DNA of 64,000 bases from CAYRXE01 sp964428205 (GCA_964428205.1 CAYRXE010000001.1:18711-82710), one strand, 5' to 3'. Counted from the stretch's first letter, positions 35,995 through 43,823 are shown. Numbers and translations: made by a program. The notes: generated from the sequence alone by a model not told the origin.

Positions 35995-38819
35995 TACTGA
36001 GTCGGCGGAAGCAGGATGAACGCAATACCGGCGTTCACATCATTCACCAGCACCTGGGTGCCAAGACCCGGGGTATTGAGGAAGTTCACGAATGCTTCGA
36101 CCTTCTTGTGCAAAGAGCCATTGGGATCGCGCTCGATGGTTGCCGTATTCGTATCGAAGATGACGCTGTTGAATCCAAGAGCGATCAAACGCTTCATGGT
36201 CAGCTGCGGATCACGCTCGGCAAAGAGACAGTTAAAGCTATCGAGTTGATGATCTGCGACACCAAGGATCTCGAGGTTCTTTGGCACGAAGTACGGGATG
36301 AACGTACCGACGCGATACACGTACGGCTGCTTGGTGAGTACATTGTGACGCTGCACGGCAATCGCCGAGATGTCTCCGTAGTACGGGATTGTGCGCATCT
36401 CCAACGCATGACCATCGATCTTACCCAGAGGGTATTCGAGGAGATTCTGCTGCATCTCAAACTGCCACAGGCGCATGCCGTAGGCGGTGAGGATGGAAAG
36501 CGTGAGGACCACTCCGGTGGCAATGCGCGTTGCGCGATCAGGCGCGTGCACAAAGAGTGCCTCGAGTACGAGCGTGAGACCGAGGAACATACCAACGCCG
36601 TACCAAGGAATACCGTTTGCGAGGAAGGCCCACTCCACAATGATGAAGAGTGTTGCGCCCCACAGGTACCTAAGCCACTTGCCTTCTGGCTTCCAGAAGA
36701 ACGGCAAGAGAAGGAGCAATGGGAACAGCAAGAGCGCCGGAATGGTGGTGACGTAGTAACCACCCGTATCGACGTTCATCACCTGCCTCCAAGGAAGGAG
36801 CAGGTAGTGGCCAATGCCCGATGCATCGCCCCAGTAACGATCCAACTCTTCTTTTACGCTCGTACTCTTGCAAGCGGGATTGCTGTTATCCATCTGCAAT
36901 TCCGGCGGCAGGAACTTGATGTTCGGTGGAGCCGGATGAGCTGGATCTGGAGGTGTGAGCGGGAAGGATGGAGAAATTTTGTCGGGATAGTTGAGCAGCA
37001 ACGACGGAATCACTCTTCCATGGCTGATGTTGTTGTACATGATCCACGGGCTGCATGTGAGCAAGAACGCTCCAAAGAACACCACGACGCTGATGAGCGT
37101 ATGCATCGCACGTGTGCGACCCGATTTGGAAACGGCATACGCAATGGCTGCTGCCGTGATACCAAAGATGATCAATCCGAAGACGGTGTACGAGAGAGAG
37201 GTGGTCGTTCCCCACAGACGTTCCGTGATGCGCTGCAAGTTAATGGAGCCCATGATGGTAAGGAATCCCACGCCGGCACCCACGCCAATTGCTCCGCCGT
37301 ACCAATGAGCAAGTCCCACGCCAAGGAGGACGATGAGCATGCTCAAGATGACCATGACCGATGTGACTTTGATACCAAAACCAATACCGGCAAAGATGCC
37401 CGCGAGAACGAGCATGCGAATATGCGAGCGCTTCCAGATGGGCAGAGTGGGATCTTCGCCTTCTTCACCTTTAAAGCAGGCGAGGAACACTGCGAACATC
37501 GTCATCGCCGAGAAGAAGAACACCGCGTTGTCGATCTTCATGTCGGCAAACGAGAAGTGTCCAATCAGCGGCAAGGTGTAAAAGAGGAGCCCAGCCAAGA
37601 GTCCCCTCTTTGGGCCCAAGAACGTGCGTCCAAACAAAATCACGGCAAGCAGCGCGAGTAATCCCTGAGACCAGTTGATGAGCATGGCTGCCGTCGCACC
37701 AAAATACGAGGTGTATCCAAACAGCAAGAAACCAAGAGATGTGAGGTACTCCCACTGGAACGTGGCCATGCTGGGGATGATGTGTCCGTAACTCACAAGC
37801 AACCTCGGACGGTTGATGTAACTACCTAGGTCATCCCAGCCAATCGGGAAGGGACGCACCACGACGAGGAAGTTAATGGTGAGATACGAAATAATGAGGA
37901 ATGTGAGGAAGATCACCGGGCTATACAGGCGGAACTCCACTTCCCATTCGTGGAAGAGGAAAACCTTTAGCCAATCCCATGCGGCCTTATAGCAAAGAAC
38001 AGAGACGGCAATGATCAATGCCCAACCCACGTTGGGGCTGTATGCGCCAATGGCAGCGAGCAACCAGAGCACGGCAATCCACGCACCGACACCCACTCCT
38101 GTGCTGAGCATTCCCTCGGTAAAGAGAGAAGGTAGACGCAGCCTGAAGAACCCGACAATGGTTTGACCGGCAATGAGCATGAGGAACAAGAACACCGCCA
38201 CCACGAGCACCTGCGAGACCACGCGCTCAAAGAAGAACTGCTGCATACAAATGCCGCTCATGTCGTACAGGCCGGCACCACCCGCTGCCTCCCCTACTTG
38301 GTTCAAACATCCTTTGGATTGGAGAGCGAGGAAGTTATCGCGCAGAGCCTGGAGCGTGCCATCGGTTACTCCCTGATACACCGCAGCAGTTGGTTCGACG
38401 ATGCGCTTCATGGGGAAGCCGTCGATGGTGCGCGCACCAAAGACCGTGAACAGTACCCAGAGGGATACCATGAAGAACGCAGCGAAGTACCACGGCTTCA
38501 GCTTCATGCGCACGAGCGTGCTGCCGTTACGCATGTACTGGTAACCCGCAAACGCGATGTACGCGATTGCACAGATAATGCCGTACCACAGAAAGGGATT
38601 CAGGCGTGTGAAGAGGAACGACAGGAATGGGAGGAACGCGTGCAATCCTTGGCAGAAGGCATCTTTGCACTTCCCGTCGATGGCCACGTTTGCGGCTTCC
38701 GTAAGGAGCGATGCGCGGTGAACCGGCATGCCCAGGAAGTAGAAGAACGTGTAACCACCCCAGAGAATGAGGAGACCCAGGAGGACCCACGTGAGAATCT
38801 GTTGCGTCTTTTGCTGCAT
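35994..38819 (-). CDS. Very large multi-pass membrane protein, GT-C-like
   Basis: A 941-residue protein with a dozen or more hydrophobic segments. The N-terminal helix is followed by an outer loop with a Cys-rich stretch (CKDAFCQG). The C-terminal part (about residues 780-941) is soluble and includes YGDISAIAVQRHNVL and a final IAFILLPP strand. The size and mix fit oligosaccharide or sugar-polymer transfer enzymes of the GT-C class, but no catalytic motif is certain. It starts the minus-strand run ending in the gap. Confidence 0.7.
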   Translation of the reverse strand: MQQKTQQILTWVLLGLLILWGGYTFFYFLGMPVHRASLLTEAANVAIDGKCKDAFCQGLHAFLPFLSFLFTRLNPFLWYGIICAIAYIAFAGYQYMRNGSTLVRMKLKPWYFAAFFMVSLWVLFTVFGARTIDGFPMKRIVEPTAAVYQGVTDGTLQALRDNFLALQSKGCLNQVGEAAGGAGLYDMSGICMQQFFFERVVSQVLVVAVFLFLMLIAGQTIVGFFRLRLPSLFTEGMLSTGVGVGAWIAVLWLLAAIGAYSPNVGWALIIAVSVLCYKAAWDWLKVFLFHEWEVEFRLYSPVIFLTFLIISYLTINFLVVVRPFPIGWDDLGSYINRPRLLVSYGHIIPSMATFQWEYLTSLGFLLFGYTSYFGATAAMLINWSQGLLALLAVILFGRTFLGPKRGLLAGLLFYTLPLIGHFSFADMKIDNAVFFFSAMTMFAVFLACFKGEEGEDPTLPIWKRSHIRMLVLAGIFAGIGFGIKVTSVMVILSMLIVLLGVGLAHWYGGAIGVGAGVGFLTIMGSINLQRITERLWGTTTSLSYTVFGLIIFGITAAAIAYAVSKSGRTRAMHTLISVVVFFGAFLLTCSPWIMYNNISHGRVIPSLLLNYPDKISPSFPLTPPDPAHPAPPNIKFLPPELQMDNSNPACKSTSVKEELDRYWGDASGIGHYLLLPWRQVMNVDTGGYYVTTIPALLLFPLLLLLPFFWKPEGKWLRYLWGATLFIIVEWAFLANGIPWYGVGMFLGLTLVLEALFVHAPDRATRIATGVVLTLSILTAYGMRLWQFEMQQNLLEYPLGKIDGHALEMRTIPYYGDISAIAVQRHNVLTKQPYVYRVGTFIPYFVPKNLEILGVADHQLDSFNCLFAERDPQLTMKRLIALGFNSVIFDTNTATIERDPNGSLHKKVEAFVNFLNTPGLGTQVLVNDVNAGIAFILLPPTQ

Positions 38820-38894
38820 GATAAAAAGGGAGATGTTGGCGCTTATAGTAACAGAAAAGCGAAAGGAAAAGCGCCTAATGTCTACGAAGAATGG

Positions 38895-38900
38895 TAGTAT
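38895..38900 (+). promoter_or_regulatory. -10-like hexamer for sufS
   Basis: TAGTAT ends 8 bases before the ATG at 38909. This favours MVSTSD over an ATG six codons upstream. Confidence 0.45.
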
Positions 38901-38908
38901 CGGTCGCC

Positions 38909-40120
38909 ATGGTCAGTACTTCAGACATCCGCAGGCAATTTCCCTTACTGGAACAAAAGGGACTGATCTATCTCGATAGTGCCGCCACAGCACAGAAGCC
39001 ACAGGTCGTACTCGATGCAATGAAGACCTTTTACGAGAAGCAGAACGGCAATGCACACCGTGGCATGCACCCATTGGCAGAGGCCGCAACGGAAGCTTTG
39101 GAAAATGCACGTGAGCGTGTGCGCTCTTTTATAAACGCAAAGTCGACGGAAGAAATTATCTTCACCAAGAGCTGTACCGAGGCCATCAACCTCGTGGCCC
39201 ATGCCTTTGGTAAAACATGTCACCCGGGAGACGCCATTGTCACAACGGTGCTCGAGCACCACAGCAACATCGTGCCGTGGCAACAACTGCAAGAAACAGG
39301 CGTCTCTGTTCGCTGGGTCCCCTGCGATGCAGAGGGAACACTTGATCTGGATGTTCTGGCCCAGCACGTAGCTGATGGAAAAGTACGACTCGTTGCCATG
39401 ACCGCACAAAGTAATGTGCTGGGGGTGCGACCAGATGTGAAGAAGATGATCGAGATGGCGCACAACGCAGGAGCGCTCACACTCGTGGATGCTGCGCAGT
39501 CGATTGCACATGAAAAAACGGATGTGCAGGAACTCGATTGTGATTTTCTCGCTTTCTCGGGACACAAGCTCTACGGACCCATGGGCATTGGTGTGCTCTA
39601 CGGGAAGAAAAAGCTTTTGACGGATATGCCTCCCTTCCTTGGTGGCGGCATGATGATTCGCGAAGTCACGCAGAACGGATTTTCCACTGCCGATCTCCCA
39701 CAGAAGTTCGAAGCAGGTACACAGCCCATCGCCGAAGTCGCAGGACTCCACGCGGCGTTGGATTGGATCAGTCAGTTTTCGTGGAACGAAATCCAGGATC
39801 ACGAACAAGCGCTGATCGCACATGCACATGCGGAGCTCTCGAAGATCGATGGACTCAAGATTCTTGGACCAAGTGATGCAAAGAAGATGCACGGCTGCAT
39901 CAGCTTCGTGATTGATGGCGTGCACCCTCATGACCTCACCGATGTACTGGGGCAAAAAGGAATTTGCCTGCGTGCCGGTCACCACTGTGCACAGCCTCTC
40001 CATAAGCAGTTGGATATTGGCGCTTCCACTCGCTTGAGCGTGGGAATCTACAATACGATTGAGGAGCTAAACGAAGCGGCACAGCAAATAACAGCTGCAT
40101 TGGAACTCCTGAAAGTGTAA
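38909..40120 (+). CDS. sufS: Cysteine desulfurase SufS
   Basis: A 403-residue PLP enzyme of the group II cysteine desulfurases. The PLP lysine is in FSGHKLYGP (Lys220) and the catalytic Cys in RAGHHCAQP (Cys360). It takes sulfur from cysteine and passes it to the SufU-like protein encoded 430 bases downstream. A small unknown gene lies between them on the other strand. The N-terminus DIRRQFPLLEQKGLIYLDSAAT is standard for the family. Confidence 0.96.
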   Translation: MVSTSDIRRQFPLLEQKGLIYLDSAATAQKPQVVLDAMKTFYEKQNGNAHRGMHPLAEAATEALENARERVRSFINAKSTEEIIFTKSCTEAINLVAHAFGKTCHPGDAIVTTVLEHHSNIVPWQQLQETGVSVRWVPCDAEGTLDLDVLAQHVADGKVRLVAMTAQSNVLGVRPDVKKMIEMAHNAGALTLVDAAQSIAHEKTDVQELDCDFLAFSGHKLYGPMGIGVLYGKKKLLTDMPPFLGGGMMIREVTQNGFSTADLPQKFEAGTQPIAEVAGLHAALDWISQFSWNEIQDHEQALIAHAHAELSKIDGLKILGPSDAKKMHGCISFVIDGVHPHDLTDVLGQKGICLRAGHHCAQPLHKQLDIGASTRLSVGIYNTIEELNEAAQQITAALELLKV

Positions 40121-40495
40121 TTACTCCTGCTCCTCGTCGTGAGGAAGCTTTGTCATCACGACTGCTGCTTGTCCGCGCAGAGACGCAATCTGATCGAGAA
40201 GGCTAATAACTTCTGGATGCTTCTTAAGGAGGACTGGACGCAAGCGCTCGGGAACTCCTTCTAGTGTGCCTTCATCGGAAGAAATGAGATCGCGCAATTC
40301 TTCCCTGCGTTCGGCTGGCGAACCGCTGTCATCTTCAAGAACTGCCTGCAAACGTGTGTGCATTGTTTTAATACCCATTACTGCTTCGCCCAATACGGTC
40401 TCTTGCAGCTCTGCGACAGTCGCCGTATCAACACCGCCGTCGTCTTCAGACATGTCATCTTCACGCCTTTCTGGAAATGGATGTGCACCAAACAT
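40121..40495 (-). CDS. Small acidic hypothetical protein
   Basis: A 124-residue protein with no family I can name. It is rich in Glu and Asp, has no membrane segment and is probably mostly helical (ELQETVLGEAVMGIKTMHTRLQ). It sits antisense between sufS and sufU; its stop abuts the sufS stop with no spacer, and its start faces sufU. A perfect TATAAT 6 bases before the ATG at 40495 supports that start and real expression. A later start (MSEDDGG, 40453) is possible. Confidence 0.65.
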   Translation of the reverse strand: MFGAHPFPERREDDMSEDDGGVDTATVAELQETVLGEAVMGIKTMHTRLQAVLEDDSGSPAERREELRDLISSDEGTLEGVPERLRPVLLKKHPEVISLLDQIASLRGQAAVVMTKLPHDEEQE

Positions 40496-40501
40496 GCCTA
40501 A

Positions 40502-40507
40502 ATTATA
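40502..40507 (-). promoter_or_regulatory. Consensus -10 of the small gene between sufS and sufU
   Basis: TATAAT ends 6 bases before the ATG at 40495. The facing gene sufU has TAACAT 33 bases away, so the two promoters lie back to back. Confidence 0.6.
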
Positions 40508-40539
40508 CCACAAACAGGTGTATTTGACGAGGATTCCGC

Positions 40540-40545
40540 TAACAT
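40540..40545 (+). promoter_or_regulatory. -10-like hexamer for sufU
   Basis: TAACAT ends 6 bases before the ATG at 40552. Confidence 0.45.
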
Positions 40546-40551
40546 TCTTTT

Positions 40552-40962
40552 ATGGATCTGTACGCCGAAAACATCCTCGAGCACAGCAAGAGCCCTCACG
40601 GGAAAACCCTGCTCCCCTCTTTTACTGTGGAGCACGAAGAAGTGAATTTGAGCTGTGGTGATTCGGTGAAGATTCAATTGGAACTCGATGGGGATCGTGT
40701 GAAGGCTTTGGGTTGGGATGGATCAGGCTGTGCCATTAGTCAGGCAGCCATGTCGATTGTGAGTGAGGAGATCGTGGGCAAGACGACGGATGAACTCGCA
40801 AAGATGGATACCGAGGACATCCGCACACTCCTTGGTGTGCCTGTGAGTGCTCGCAGGGCCAAGTGCGCCTTCCTGTGTTTGCATGCTCTCAAGAACGCGT
40901 TGCATGTTTTGAAGAAAGAACCTGCCCAAAACTGGGTGGAAACGCTCAAAGAGAGCTTGTAG
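40552..40962 (+). CDS. sufU: SufU/IscU-like iron-sulfur scaffold protein
   Basis: A 136-residue protein of the NifU N-terminal/SufU family. The three ligand cysteines are Cys35 (LSCGD), Cys60 (GSGCAIS) and Cys105 (AKCAF); Cys109 is extra. Such proteins accept sulfur from SufS and help build or move iron-sulfur clusters or, in SufU, shuttle zinc-bound sulfur. Close linkage with sufS supports this. The next gene-free stretch holds tRNA-Thr and its fragments. Confidence 0.93.
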   Translation: MDLYAENILEHSKSPHGKTLLPSFTVEHEEVNLSCGDSVKIQLELDGDRVKALGWDGSGCAISQAAMSIVSEEIVGKTTDELAKMDTEDIRTLLGVPVSARRAKCAFLCLHALKNALHVLKKEPAQNWVETLKESL

Positions 40963-40989
40963 ACTCTCGCGCACGGTCGAGGAAAGTCT

Positions 40990-41006
40990 GCCGTCGTAGC
41001 TCAGGG
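40990..41006 (+). pseudogene. 5' fragment of tRNA-Thr
   Basis: The 17 bases GCCGTCGTAGCTCAGGG equal the first 17 bases of the intact tRNA-Thr at 41082 (acceptor strand and 5' half of the D arm). The sequence then diverges into an unrelated inverted repeat (CGAGCAT...ATGCTCG). It is too short to be a tRNA. Confidence 0.75.
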
Positions 41007-41081
41007 CCTAGGCGAGCATAGCGAGCCGTGATGAATAAGAATGCTCGGTCCTTCTCCCTCATTGTCACCATAGCCAAACAA

Positions 41082-41156
41082 GCCGTCGTAGCTCAGGGGT
41101 AGAGCACGTCCATGGTAAGGACGGGGTCACGGGTTCAATTCCCGTCGACGGCTCCA
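41082..41156 (+). tRNA. tRNA-Thr(GGU)
   Basis: A complete cloverleaf of 75 bases with encoded CCA. Acceptor GCCGTCG/CGACGGC, D stem GCTC/GAGC, anticodon stem CGTCC/GGACG with loop ATGGTAA (anticodon GGU), T stem ACGGG/CCCGT with loop TTCAATT. All stems pair perfectly. Confidence 0.95.
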
Positions 41157-41170
41157 CAATTACTAAGAAA

Positions 41171-41319
41171 GGCGTCGTAGCTCAGTGCGACGCTTTTACT
41201 TGTAAAAGCGTTTTAGAAAAGGTCTGCTGCGCAGCAGCACGTCCATGGTAAGGACGGGGTCACGGGCCTGCCTGCCGGCAGGCAGGTTTAATTTAATAAA
41301 GGTCCCGTCGACGGCTCCA
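41171..41319 (+). pseudogene. Interrupted tRNA-Thr copy with palindromic insertions
   Basis: The sequence follows tRNA-Thr from GGCGTCGTAGCTCAG to CGACGGCTCCA but is 149 bases long. The D loop holds ACGCTTTTAC-TT-GTAAAAGCGT (41190-41211) and the palindrome CTGCTGCGCAGCAG (41224-41237). The T arm holds the perfect 20-base palindrome CCTGCCTGCCGGCAGGCAGG (41267-41286) plus ten bases. The second base of the acceptor is G not C, giving one mismatch, and TTCAATT is TTTAATT. It is probably dead as a tRNA. Confidence 0.8.
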
Positions 41320-41334
41320 TTATTAAAAATCATC

Positions 41335-41340
41335 TATACT
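41335..41340 (+). promoter_or_regulatory. -10-like hexamer for the methyltransferase
   Basis: TATACT ends 7 bases before the ATG at 41348. Confidence 0.5.
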
Positions 41341-41347
41341 CATCCAC

Positions 41348-42049
41348 ATGCACGTCGACACGGTGGATTTTTTGTTTCCAGAGGCCCGGATGTTTAGAGG
41401 AAAAGGTGTTCGCCCTCCCTTTTGGGATGGCTACATCGAAAGCCGTGTGAAGAGCATGTTCGAAAAGGGTGGCCTGCTTGTTGATGTAGGAGGAGGCCTA
41501 CGGATTGATGGTGCCCGTGGAGACAAAGTGAACCCTGTGAACGTGAAGCTCTTTGGAAAGTACCTGAGTGATGCACGCGTGCAGTACAAGGTGACGGACT
41601 ACACCGATAAATATCATCCGGACTTCGTGGAGGACATTCACAAACTTTCGTTTGCGGATGGATCGATCGATGCACTCTTTTGCCTCGCCGTGTTGGAGCA
41701 TGTGTTTGATCCAAAGAAGGCAGCCGAGGAACTCGTGCGTGTGCTCAAGAAAGGGGGCGAAGGATTTTTGTACGTGCCCTGGATGTATCGCTATCACGCA
41801 AACATTACGGAGGATTACAAAGACTACTTCCGCTATTCCAAGGACGGCATTGCCTATTTGTTCCGCGAGTGTGAGCAGATAGAGATCTGCCCCGTGCGCG
41901 GTCTCTTTGAATCACTACTCAGATTTACACCTCTCTACGGCTTCACTCCCCTGGTGATGCTGCTTCGTTGGTTAGACTGGAGTTCGGCAAAGATGCAGAA
42001 GATTTCGGAGCGGCAAACCTCCGGATACTTCATTCACATTCGTAAGTAA
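41348..42049 (+). CDS. SAM-dependent methyltransferase
   Basis: A 233-residue protein. The SAM-binding glycine motif is LLVDVGGGLRID near residue 45; the later blocks FADGSIDALFCLAVLEHVFDP and LKKGGEGFLYVPW are typical of Methyltransf_11. It is outside the glycan locus proper, with tRNA genes upstream and an M50 peptidase gene convergent downstream. The target is unknown. No membrane segment is clear apart from a mildly hydrophobic stretch near residue 205. Confidence 0.87.
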   Translation: MHVDTVDFLFPEARMFRGKGVRPPFWDGYIESRVKSMFEKGGLLVDVGGGLRIDGARGDKVNPVNVKLFGKYLSDARVQYKVTDYTDKYHPDFVEDIHKLSFADGSIDALFCLAVLEHVFDPKKAAEELVRVLKKGGEGFLYVPWMYRYHANITEDYKDYFRYSKDGIAYLFRECEQIEICPVRGLFESLLRFTPLYGFTPLVMLLRWLDWSSAKMQKISERQTSGYFIHIRK

Positions 42050-42079
42050 GACAGGGCGTGATCAGACGAAGTCGGCTGA

Positions 42080-42751
42080 TCAGTAGCCAAACATGATGTG
42101 AAATGAGGTGATAGCTGTGCTCATGACGCTCGTAATCCACATTCCCAGAGGATCGATGTGCGTAATATTCCCGGCAAGGAGCAACGCGAGAAGAACATAC
42201 GGACCGTACTGCATAAAGCGGTCGTAGGTATCCTGTAAACGTAGCGGAATGAAGTACTCCAAGATTTTCGATCCATCCAATGGAGCCACAGGCAGGAGGT
42301 TGAATGCCATGAGTCCTAGGTTCACGAAAATAAACTTCAGTAAGACGTCACACAGAAACGCCAAGAAAATATTTGGGTGTGGATGATGCATGAGTAGCGC
42401 ATACACATTGTCGGGCGCCATCTGGAAAATGATTTGCAACGCGAGGTATGCAAGCATGGCGAGGAGAAAATTGCTCACGGGCCCGGCAAGAGCCGTGAGT
42501 GCATTGTCGCGAGCCGGGTGCTTGAAGTAATGCGGATTCACCGGCACGGGCTTCCCCCATCCAAATCCCACAATAAGAAAGAGAACTGTCCCCATAGGGT
42601 CGAGATGCGCAATGGGATTAAGTGTGAGTCGTCCTGCAGCTTTGGCCGTGTGATCGCCCAGTTTGTACGCAACGTATGCGTGAGCAGCCTCATGCACGCT
42701 CAGCGCGATGAGCATGGCCAGGAGGAAGGAAGGGTTGAGAAACGACGACAT
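42080..42751 (-). CDS. Site-2 protease-like M50 metallopeptidase
   Basis: A 223-residue membrane protein with the zinc motif HEAAH (residues 20-24) in the first hydrophobic helix. The third zinc ligand is in NLLPVAPLDGSKILE, with Asp in the LDG motif. The family cuts membrane proteins within the bilayer, but short forms with this layout are often of unknown role. The start at MSSFLN is favoured by TATACT 7 bases upstream; the open frame goes further but through a word-repeat hairpin. Confidence 0.9.
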   Translation of the reverse strand: MSSFLNPSFLLAMLIALSVHEAAHAYVAYKLGDHTAKAAGRLTLNPIAHLDPMGTVLFLIVGFGWGKPVPVNPHYFKHPARDNALTALAGPVSNFLLAMLAYLALQIIFQMAPDNVYALLMHHPHPNIFLAFLCDVLLKFIFVNLGLMAFNLLPVAPLDGSKILEYFIPLRLQDTYDRFMQYGPYVLLALLLAGNITHIDPLGMWITSVMSTAITSFHIMFGY

Positions 42752-42758
42752 GGAACCC

Positions 42759-42764
42759 AGTATA
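42759..42764 (-). promoter_or_regulatory. -10-like hexamer for the M50 gene
   Basis: TATACT ends 7 bases before the ATG at 42751, just beside the hairpin at 42770. Confidence 0.5.
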
Positions 42765-42769
42765 GACCA

Positions 42770-42850
42770 AATGATGAAGGATAAAGGGTGAAGGATGAAA
42801 AACTGCGTTTTCGCTTGCGGTTCATCTCTCATCACTCGTCCTTCACCTTT
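42770..42850. repeat. Imperfect hairpin of GATGAA words (GATGAA family)
   Basis: Left arm contains ATGATGAAGG, GGGTGAAGGATGAA (42770-42799); right arm TTCATCTCTCATCACTCG and CCTTCACCTTT (42821-42850). The core between the arms, ACTGCGTTTTCGCTTGCGG, matches the cores at 35224 and (inverted) 56128. It lies between the divergent M50 and rpmB genes. Confidence 0.75.
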
Positions 42851-42873
42851 CGTAAAAACGGGCAAAACAGCCA

Positions 42874-42902
42874 TTGACCTTACTAGAATGGACAAGTAAA
42901 GT
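42874..42902 (+). promoter_or_regulatory. Promoter of rpmB, near-leaderless
   Basis: -35 TTGACC (42874-42879), 17-base spacer, -10 TAAAGT (42897-42902). Eight bases then separate it from the ATG at 42911. This is one of the clearest complete promoters in the window. Confidence 0.7.
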
Positions 42903-42910
42903 ACGCGTCC

Positions 42911-43120
42911 ATGTCACGCACGTGCGTCAAAACTGGCCGCAAAACTGGCTTCGGCAACACCCGCAGCCACTCCCTCCGTCATACTCGCAGGACGTGGAAG
43001 GTAAACATGCAGAAGAAGCGTGTGTTTGATCCTCGCACTGGTGCATACGTGACCATGAAGGTCTCTGCTGCCTACCTGCGCACATTGGCCAAGAGGTTGA
43101 GCGAGGGGAAGTTGGCCTAA
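42911..43120 (+). CDS. rpmB: 50S ribosomal protein L28
   Basis: A 69-residue basic protein. It has the L28 pattern: [28 protein letters not shown] at the start (short parts: [15 protein letters not shown]) and [25 protein letters not shown] later. L28 is part of the large ribosomal subunit. The gene stands alone with its own promoter and a good terminator 36 bases after the stop. Confidence 0.95.
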   Translation: MSRTCVKTGRKTGFGNTRSHSLRHTRRTWKVNMQKKRVFDPRTGAYVTMKVSAAYLRTLAKRLSEGKLA

Positions 43121-43155
43121 TAGGTCTTCCAAAGCTGATCATCGACAAGTACCAT

Positions 43156-43177
43156 GCAGCCCCGCGGGCTGTTTTTT
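43156..43177 (+). terminator. Rho-independent terminator after rpmB
   Basis: CAGCCC-CGC-GGGCTG stem followed by six T residues. Confidence 0.85.
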
Positions 43178-43202
43178 GCATCCCGGGATTATCTATCCGC
43201 AC

Positions 43203-43236
43203 GGAGAGGTCGCACAGAATGGCGCCTAGTGCGCAC
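43203..43236 (+). pseudogene. 5' fragment of tRNA-Ser
   Basis: GGAGAGGTCGCA and GCCTAGTGCGCAC match the first 30 or so bases of the intact tRNA-Ser 69 bases downstream, with a few changes, and stop before the anticodon. The CGCAC preceding both copies is also shared. Confidence 0.75.
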
Positions 43237-43271
43237 TCACCCTCCATTTCTCTCACATCATCGACACGCAC

Positions 43272-43361
43272 GGAGAGGTCGCATAGTGGCCTAGTGCGCA
43301 CGCTTGGAAAGCGTGTAAACCTGAAAGGGTTTCGGGGGTTCGAATCCCCCCCTCTCCGCCA
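43272..43361 (+). tRNA. tRNA-Ser(GGA)
   Basis: A 90-base class II tRNA with encoded CCA. Acceptor GGAGAGG/CCTCTCC, anticodon stem CACGC/GCGTG with loop TTGGAAA (anticodon GGA), long variable arm AAACC/GGGTTT, T stem GGGGG/CCCCC with loop TTCGAAT. Confidence 0.95.
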
Positions 43362-43378
43362 TGAACCAGAACGCCGCA

Positions 43379-43483
43379 GGCCCTCTTCGAGGGCCGGTTT
43401 CGCGCTGCGCGCTCATGCGTCTTTCGGTACATGGCGGGCCGAGGACGTTTTGGGACATGTCATGTACCCAAGCCGAAGGCGCG
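43379..43483. repeat. Structured gene-free region after tRNA-Ser
   Basis: A perfect 7-bp hairpin GGCCCTC-TTC-GAGGGCC (43379-43395) is followed by a long imperfect stem: CGCGC, CTTTCGG and GTACATG on the left pair with CATGTAC, CCGAAGG and GCGCG on the right (to 43483). No coding signal is seen up to 43550. It may be a terminator complex, a small RNA or a palindromic repeat. Confidence 0.45.
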
Positions 43484-43550
43484 TGGTACATGGCTACTCA
43501 ACAAAAACACCGACGATCCGAAGACCGCCGGCGCCTTTTTCCAAACGAAA

Positions 43551-43823
43551 TTATTTCTTACCGTGTGGCAGTGCGCACACTTCGCACGGAGACATGCACG
43601 CCTTGAGCGACTTGATGAAGGCGAGGACCGACACCACGAACGAGAGGATGGCGAGCGATCCTGCTGGAGCGCCGAAGACCAATCCCTGGGACGTTACGTG
43701 TGCCATGTAGACGCCAACGCCAGAGGCGATGGAGACGAACAAAAGGAGAAGCATCACCACGACATGAAGTGCCATGCACTCCGATGAATGCGGTGACTTT
43801 TTCTTGGAATTGAACATAAACAT
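43551..43823 (-). CDS. Small two-helix membrane protein
   Basis: A 90-residue protein of unknown family. Two hydrophobic segments are seen (about residues 18-40 and 50-70). The N-terminus is basic (KKKSPHSS) and the C-terminus has a Cys cluster, CMSPCEVC, which could bind metal or form disulfides. The start is MFMFNSKK or two codons later (MFNSKK). It is divergent from pheT across a word-repeat hairpin. Confidence 0.6.
   Translation of the reverse strand: MFMFNSKKKSPHSSECMALHVVVMLLLLFVSIASGVGVYMAHVTSQGLVFGAPAGSLAILSFVVSVLAFIKSLKACMSPCEVCALPHGKK

Noticed and set aside
36108..37661. 517-codon plus-strand frame opposite the 941-residue membrane protein
   Set aside because: Its composition (His-, Glu- and Arg-rich) is that of the reverse of a membrane-protein gene; no motif or start signal.
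134..38819. Recoded TGA (Gracilibacteria-type code)
   Set aside because: TGA ends many genes at ATGA overlaps (for example 134, 19759, 25692, 28564, 29661) at the expected protein lengths, so it is a true stop.
40963..41081. GAGGAAAGTC near 40974, like the P4 region of RNase P RNA
   Set aside because: Only about ten bases match, the second P4 strand is missing and the region is too short for RNase P RNA. The tRNA-Thr fragment starts right after it.
41171..41319. tRNA-Thr copy with a group I or archaeal-type intron
   Set aside because: The insertions sit in the D and T arms, not the anticodon loop, and are short palindromes; the acceptor also has a mismatch. A broken copy is more likely.
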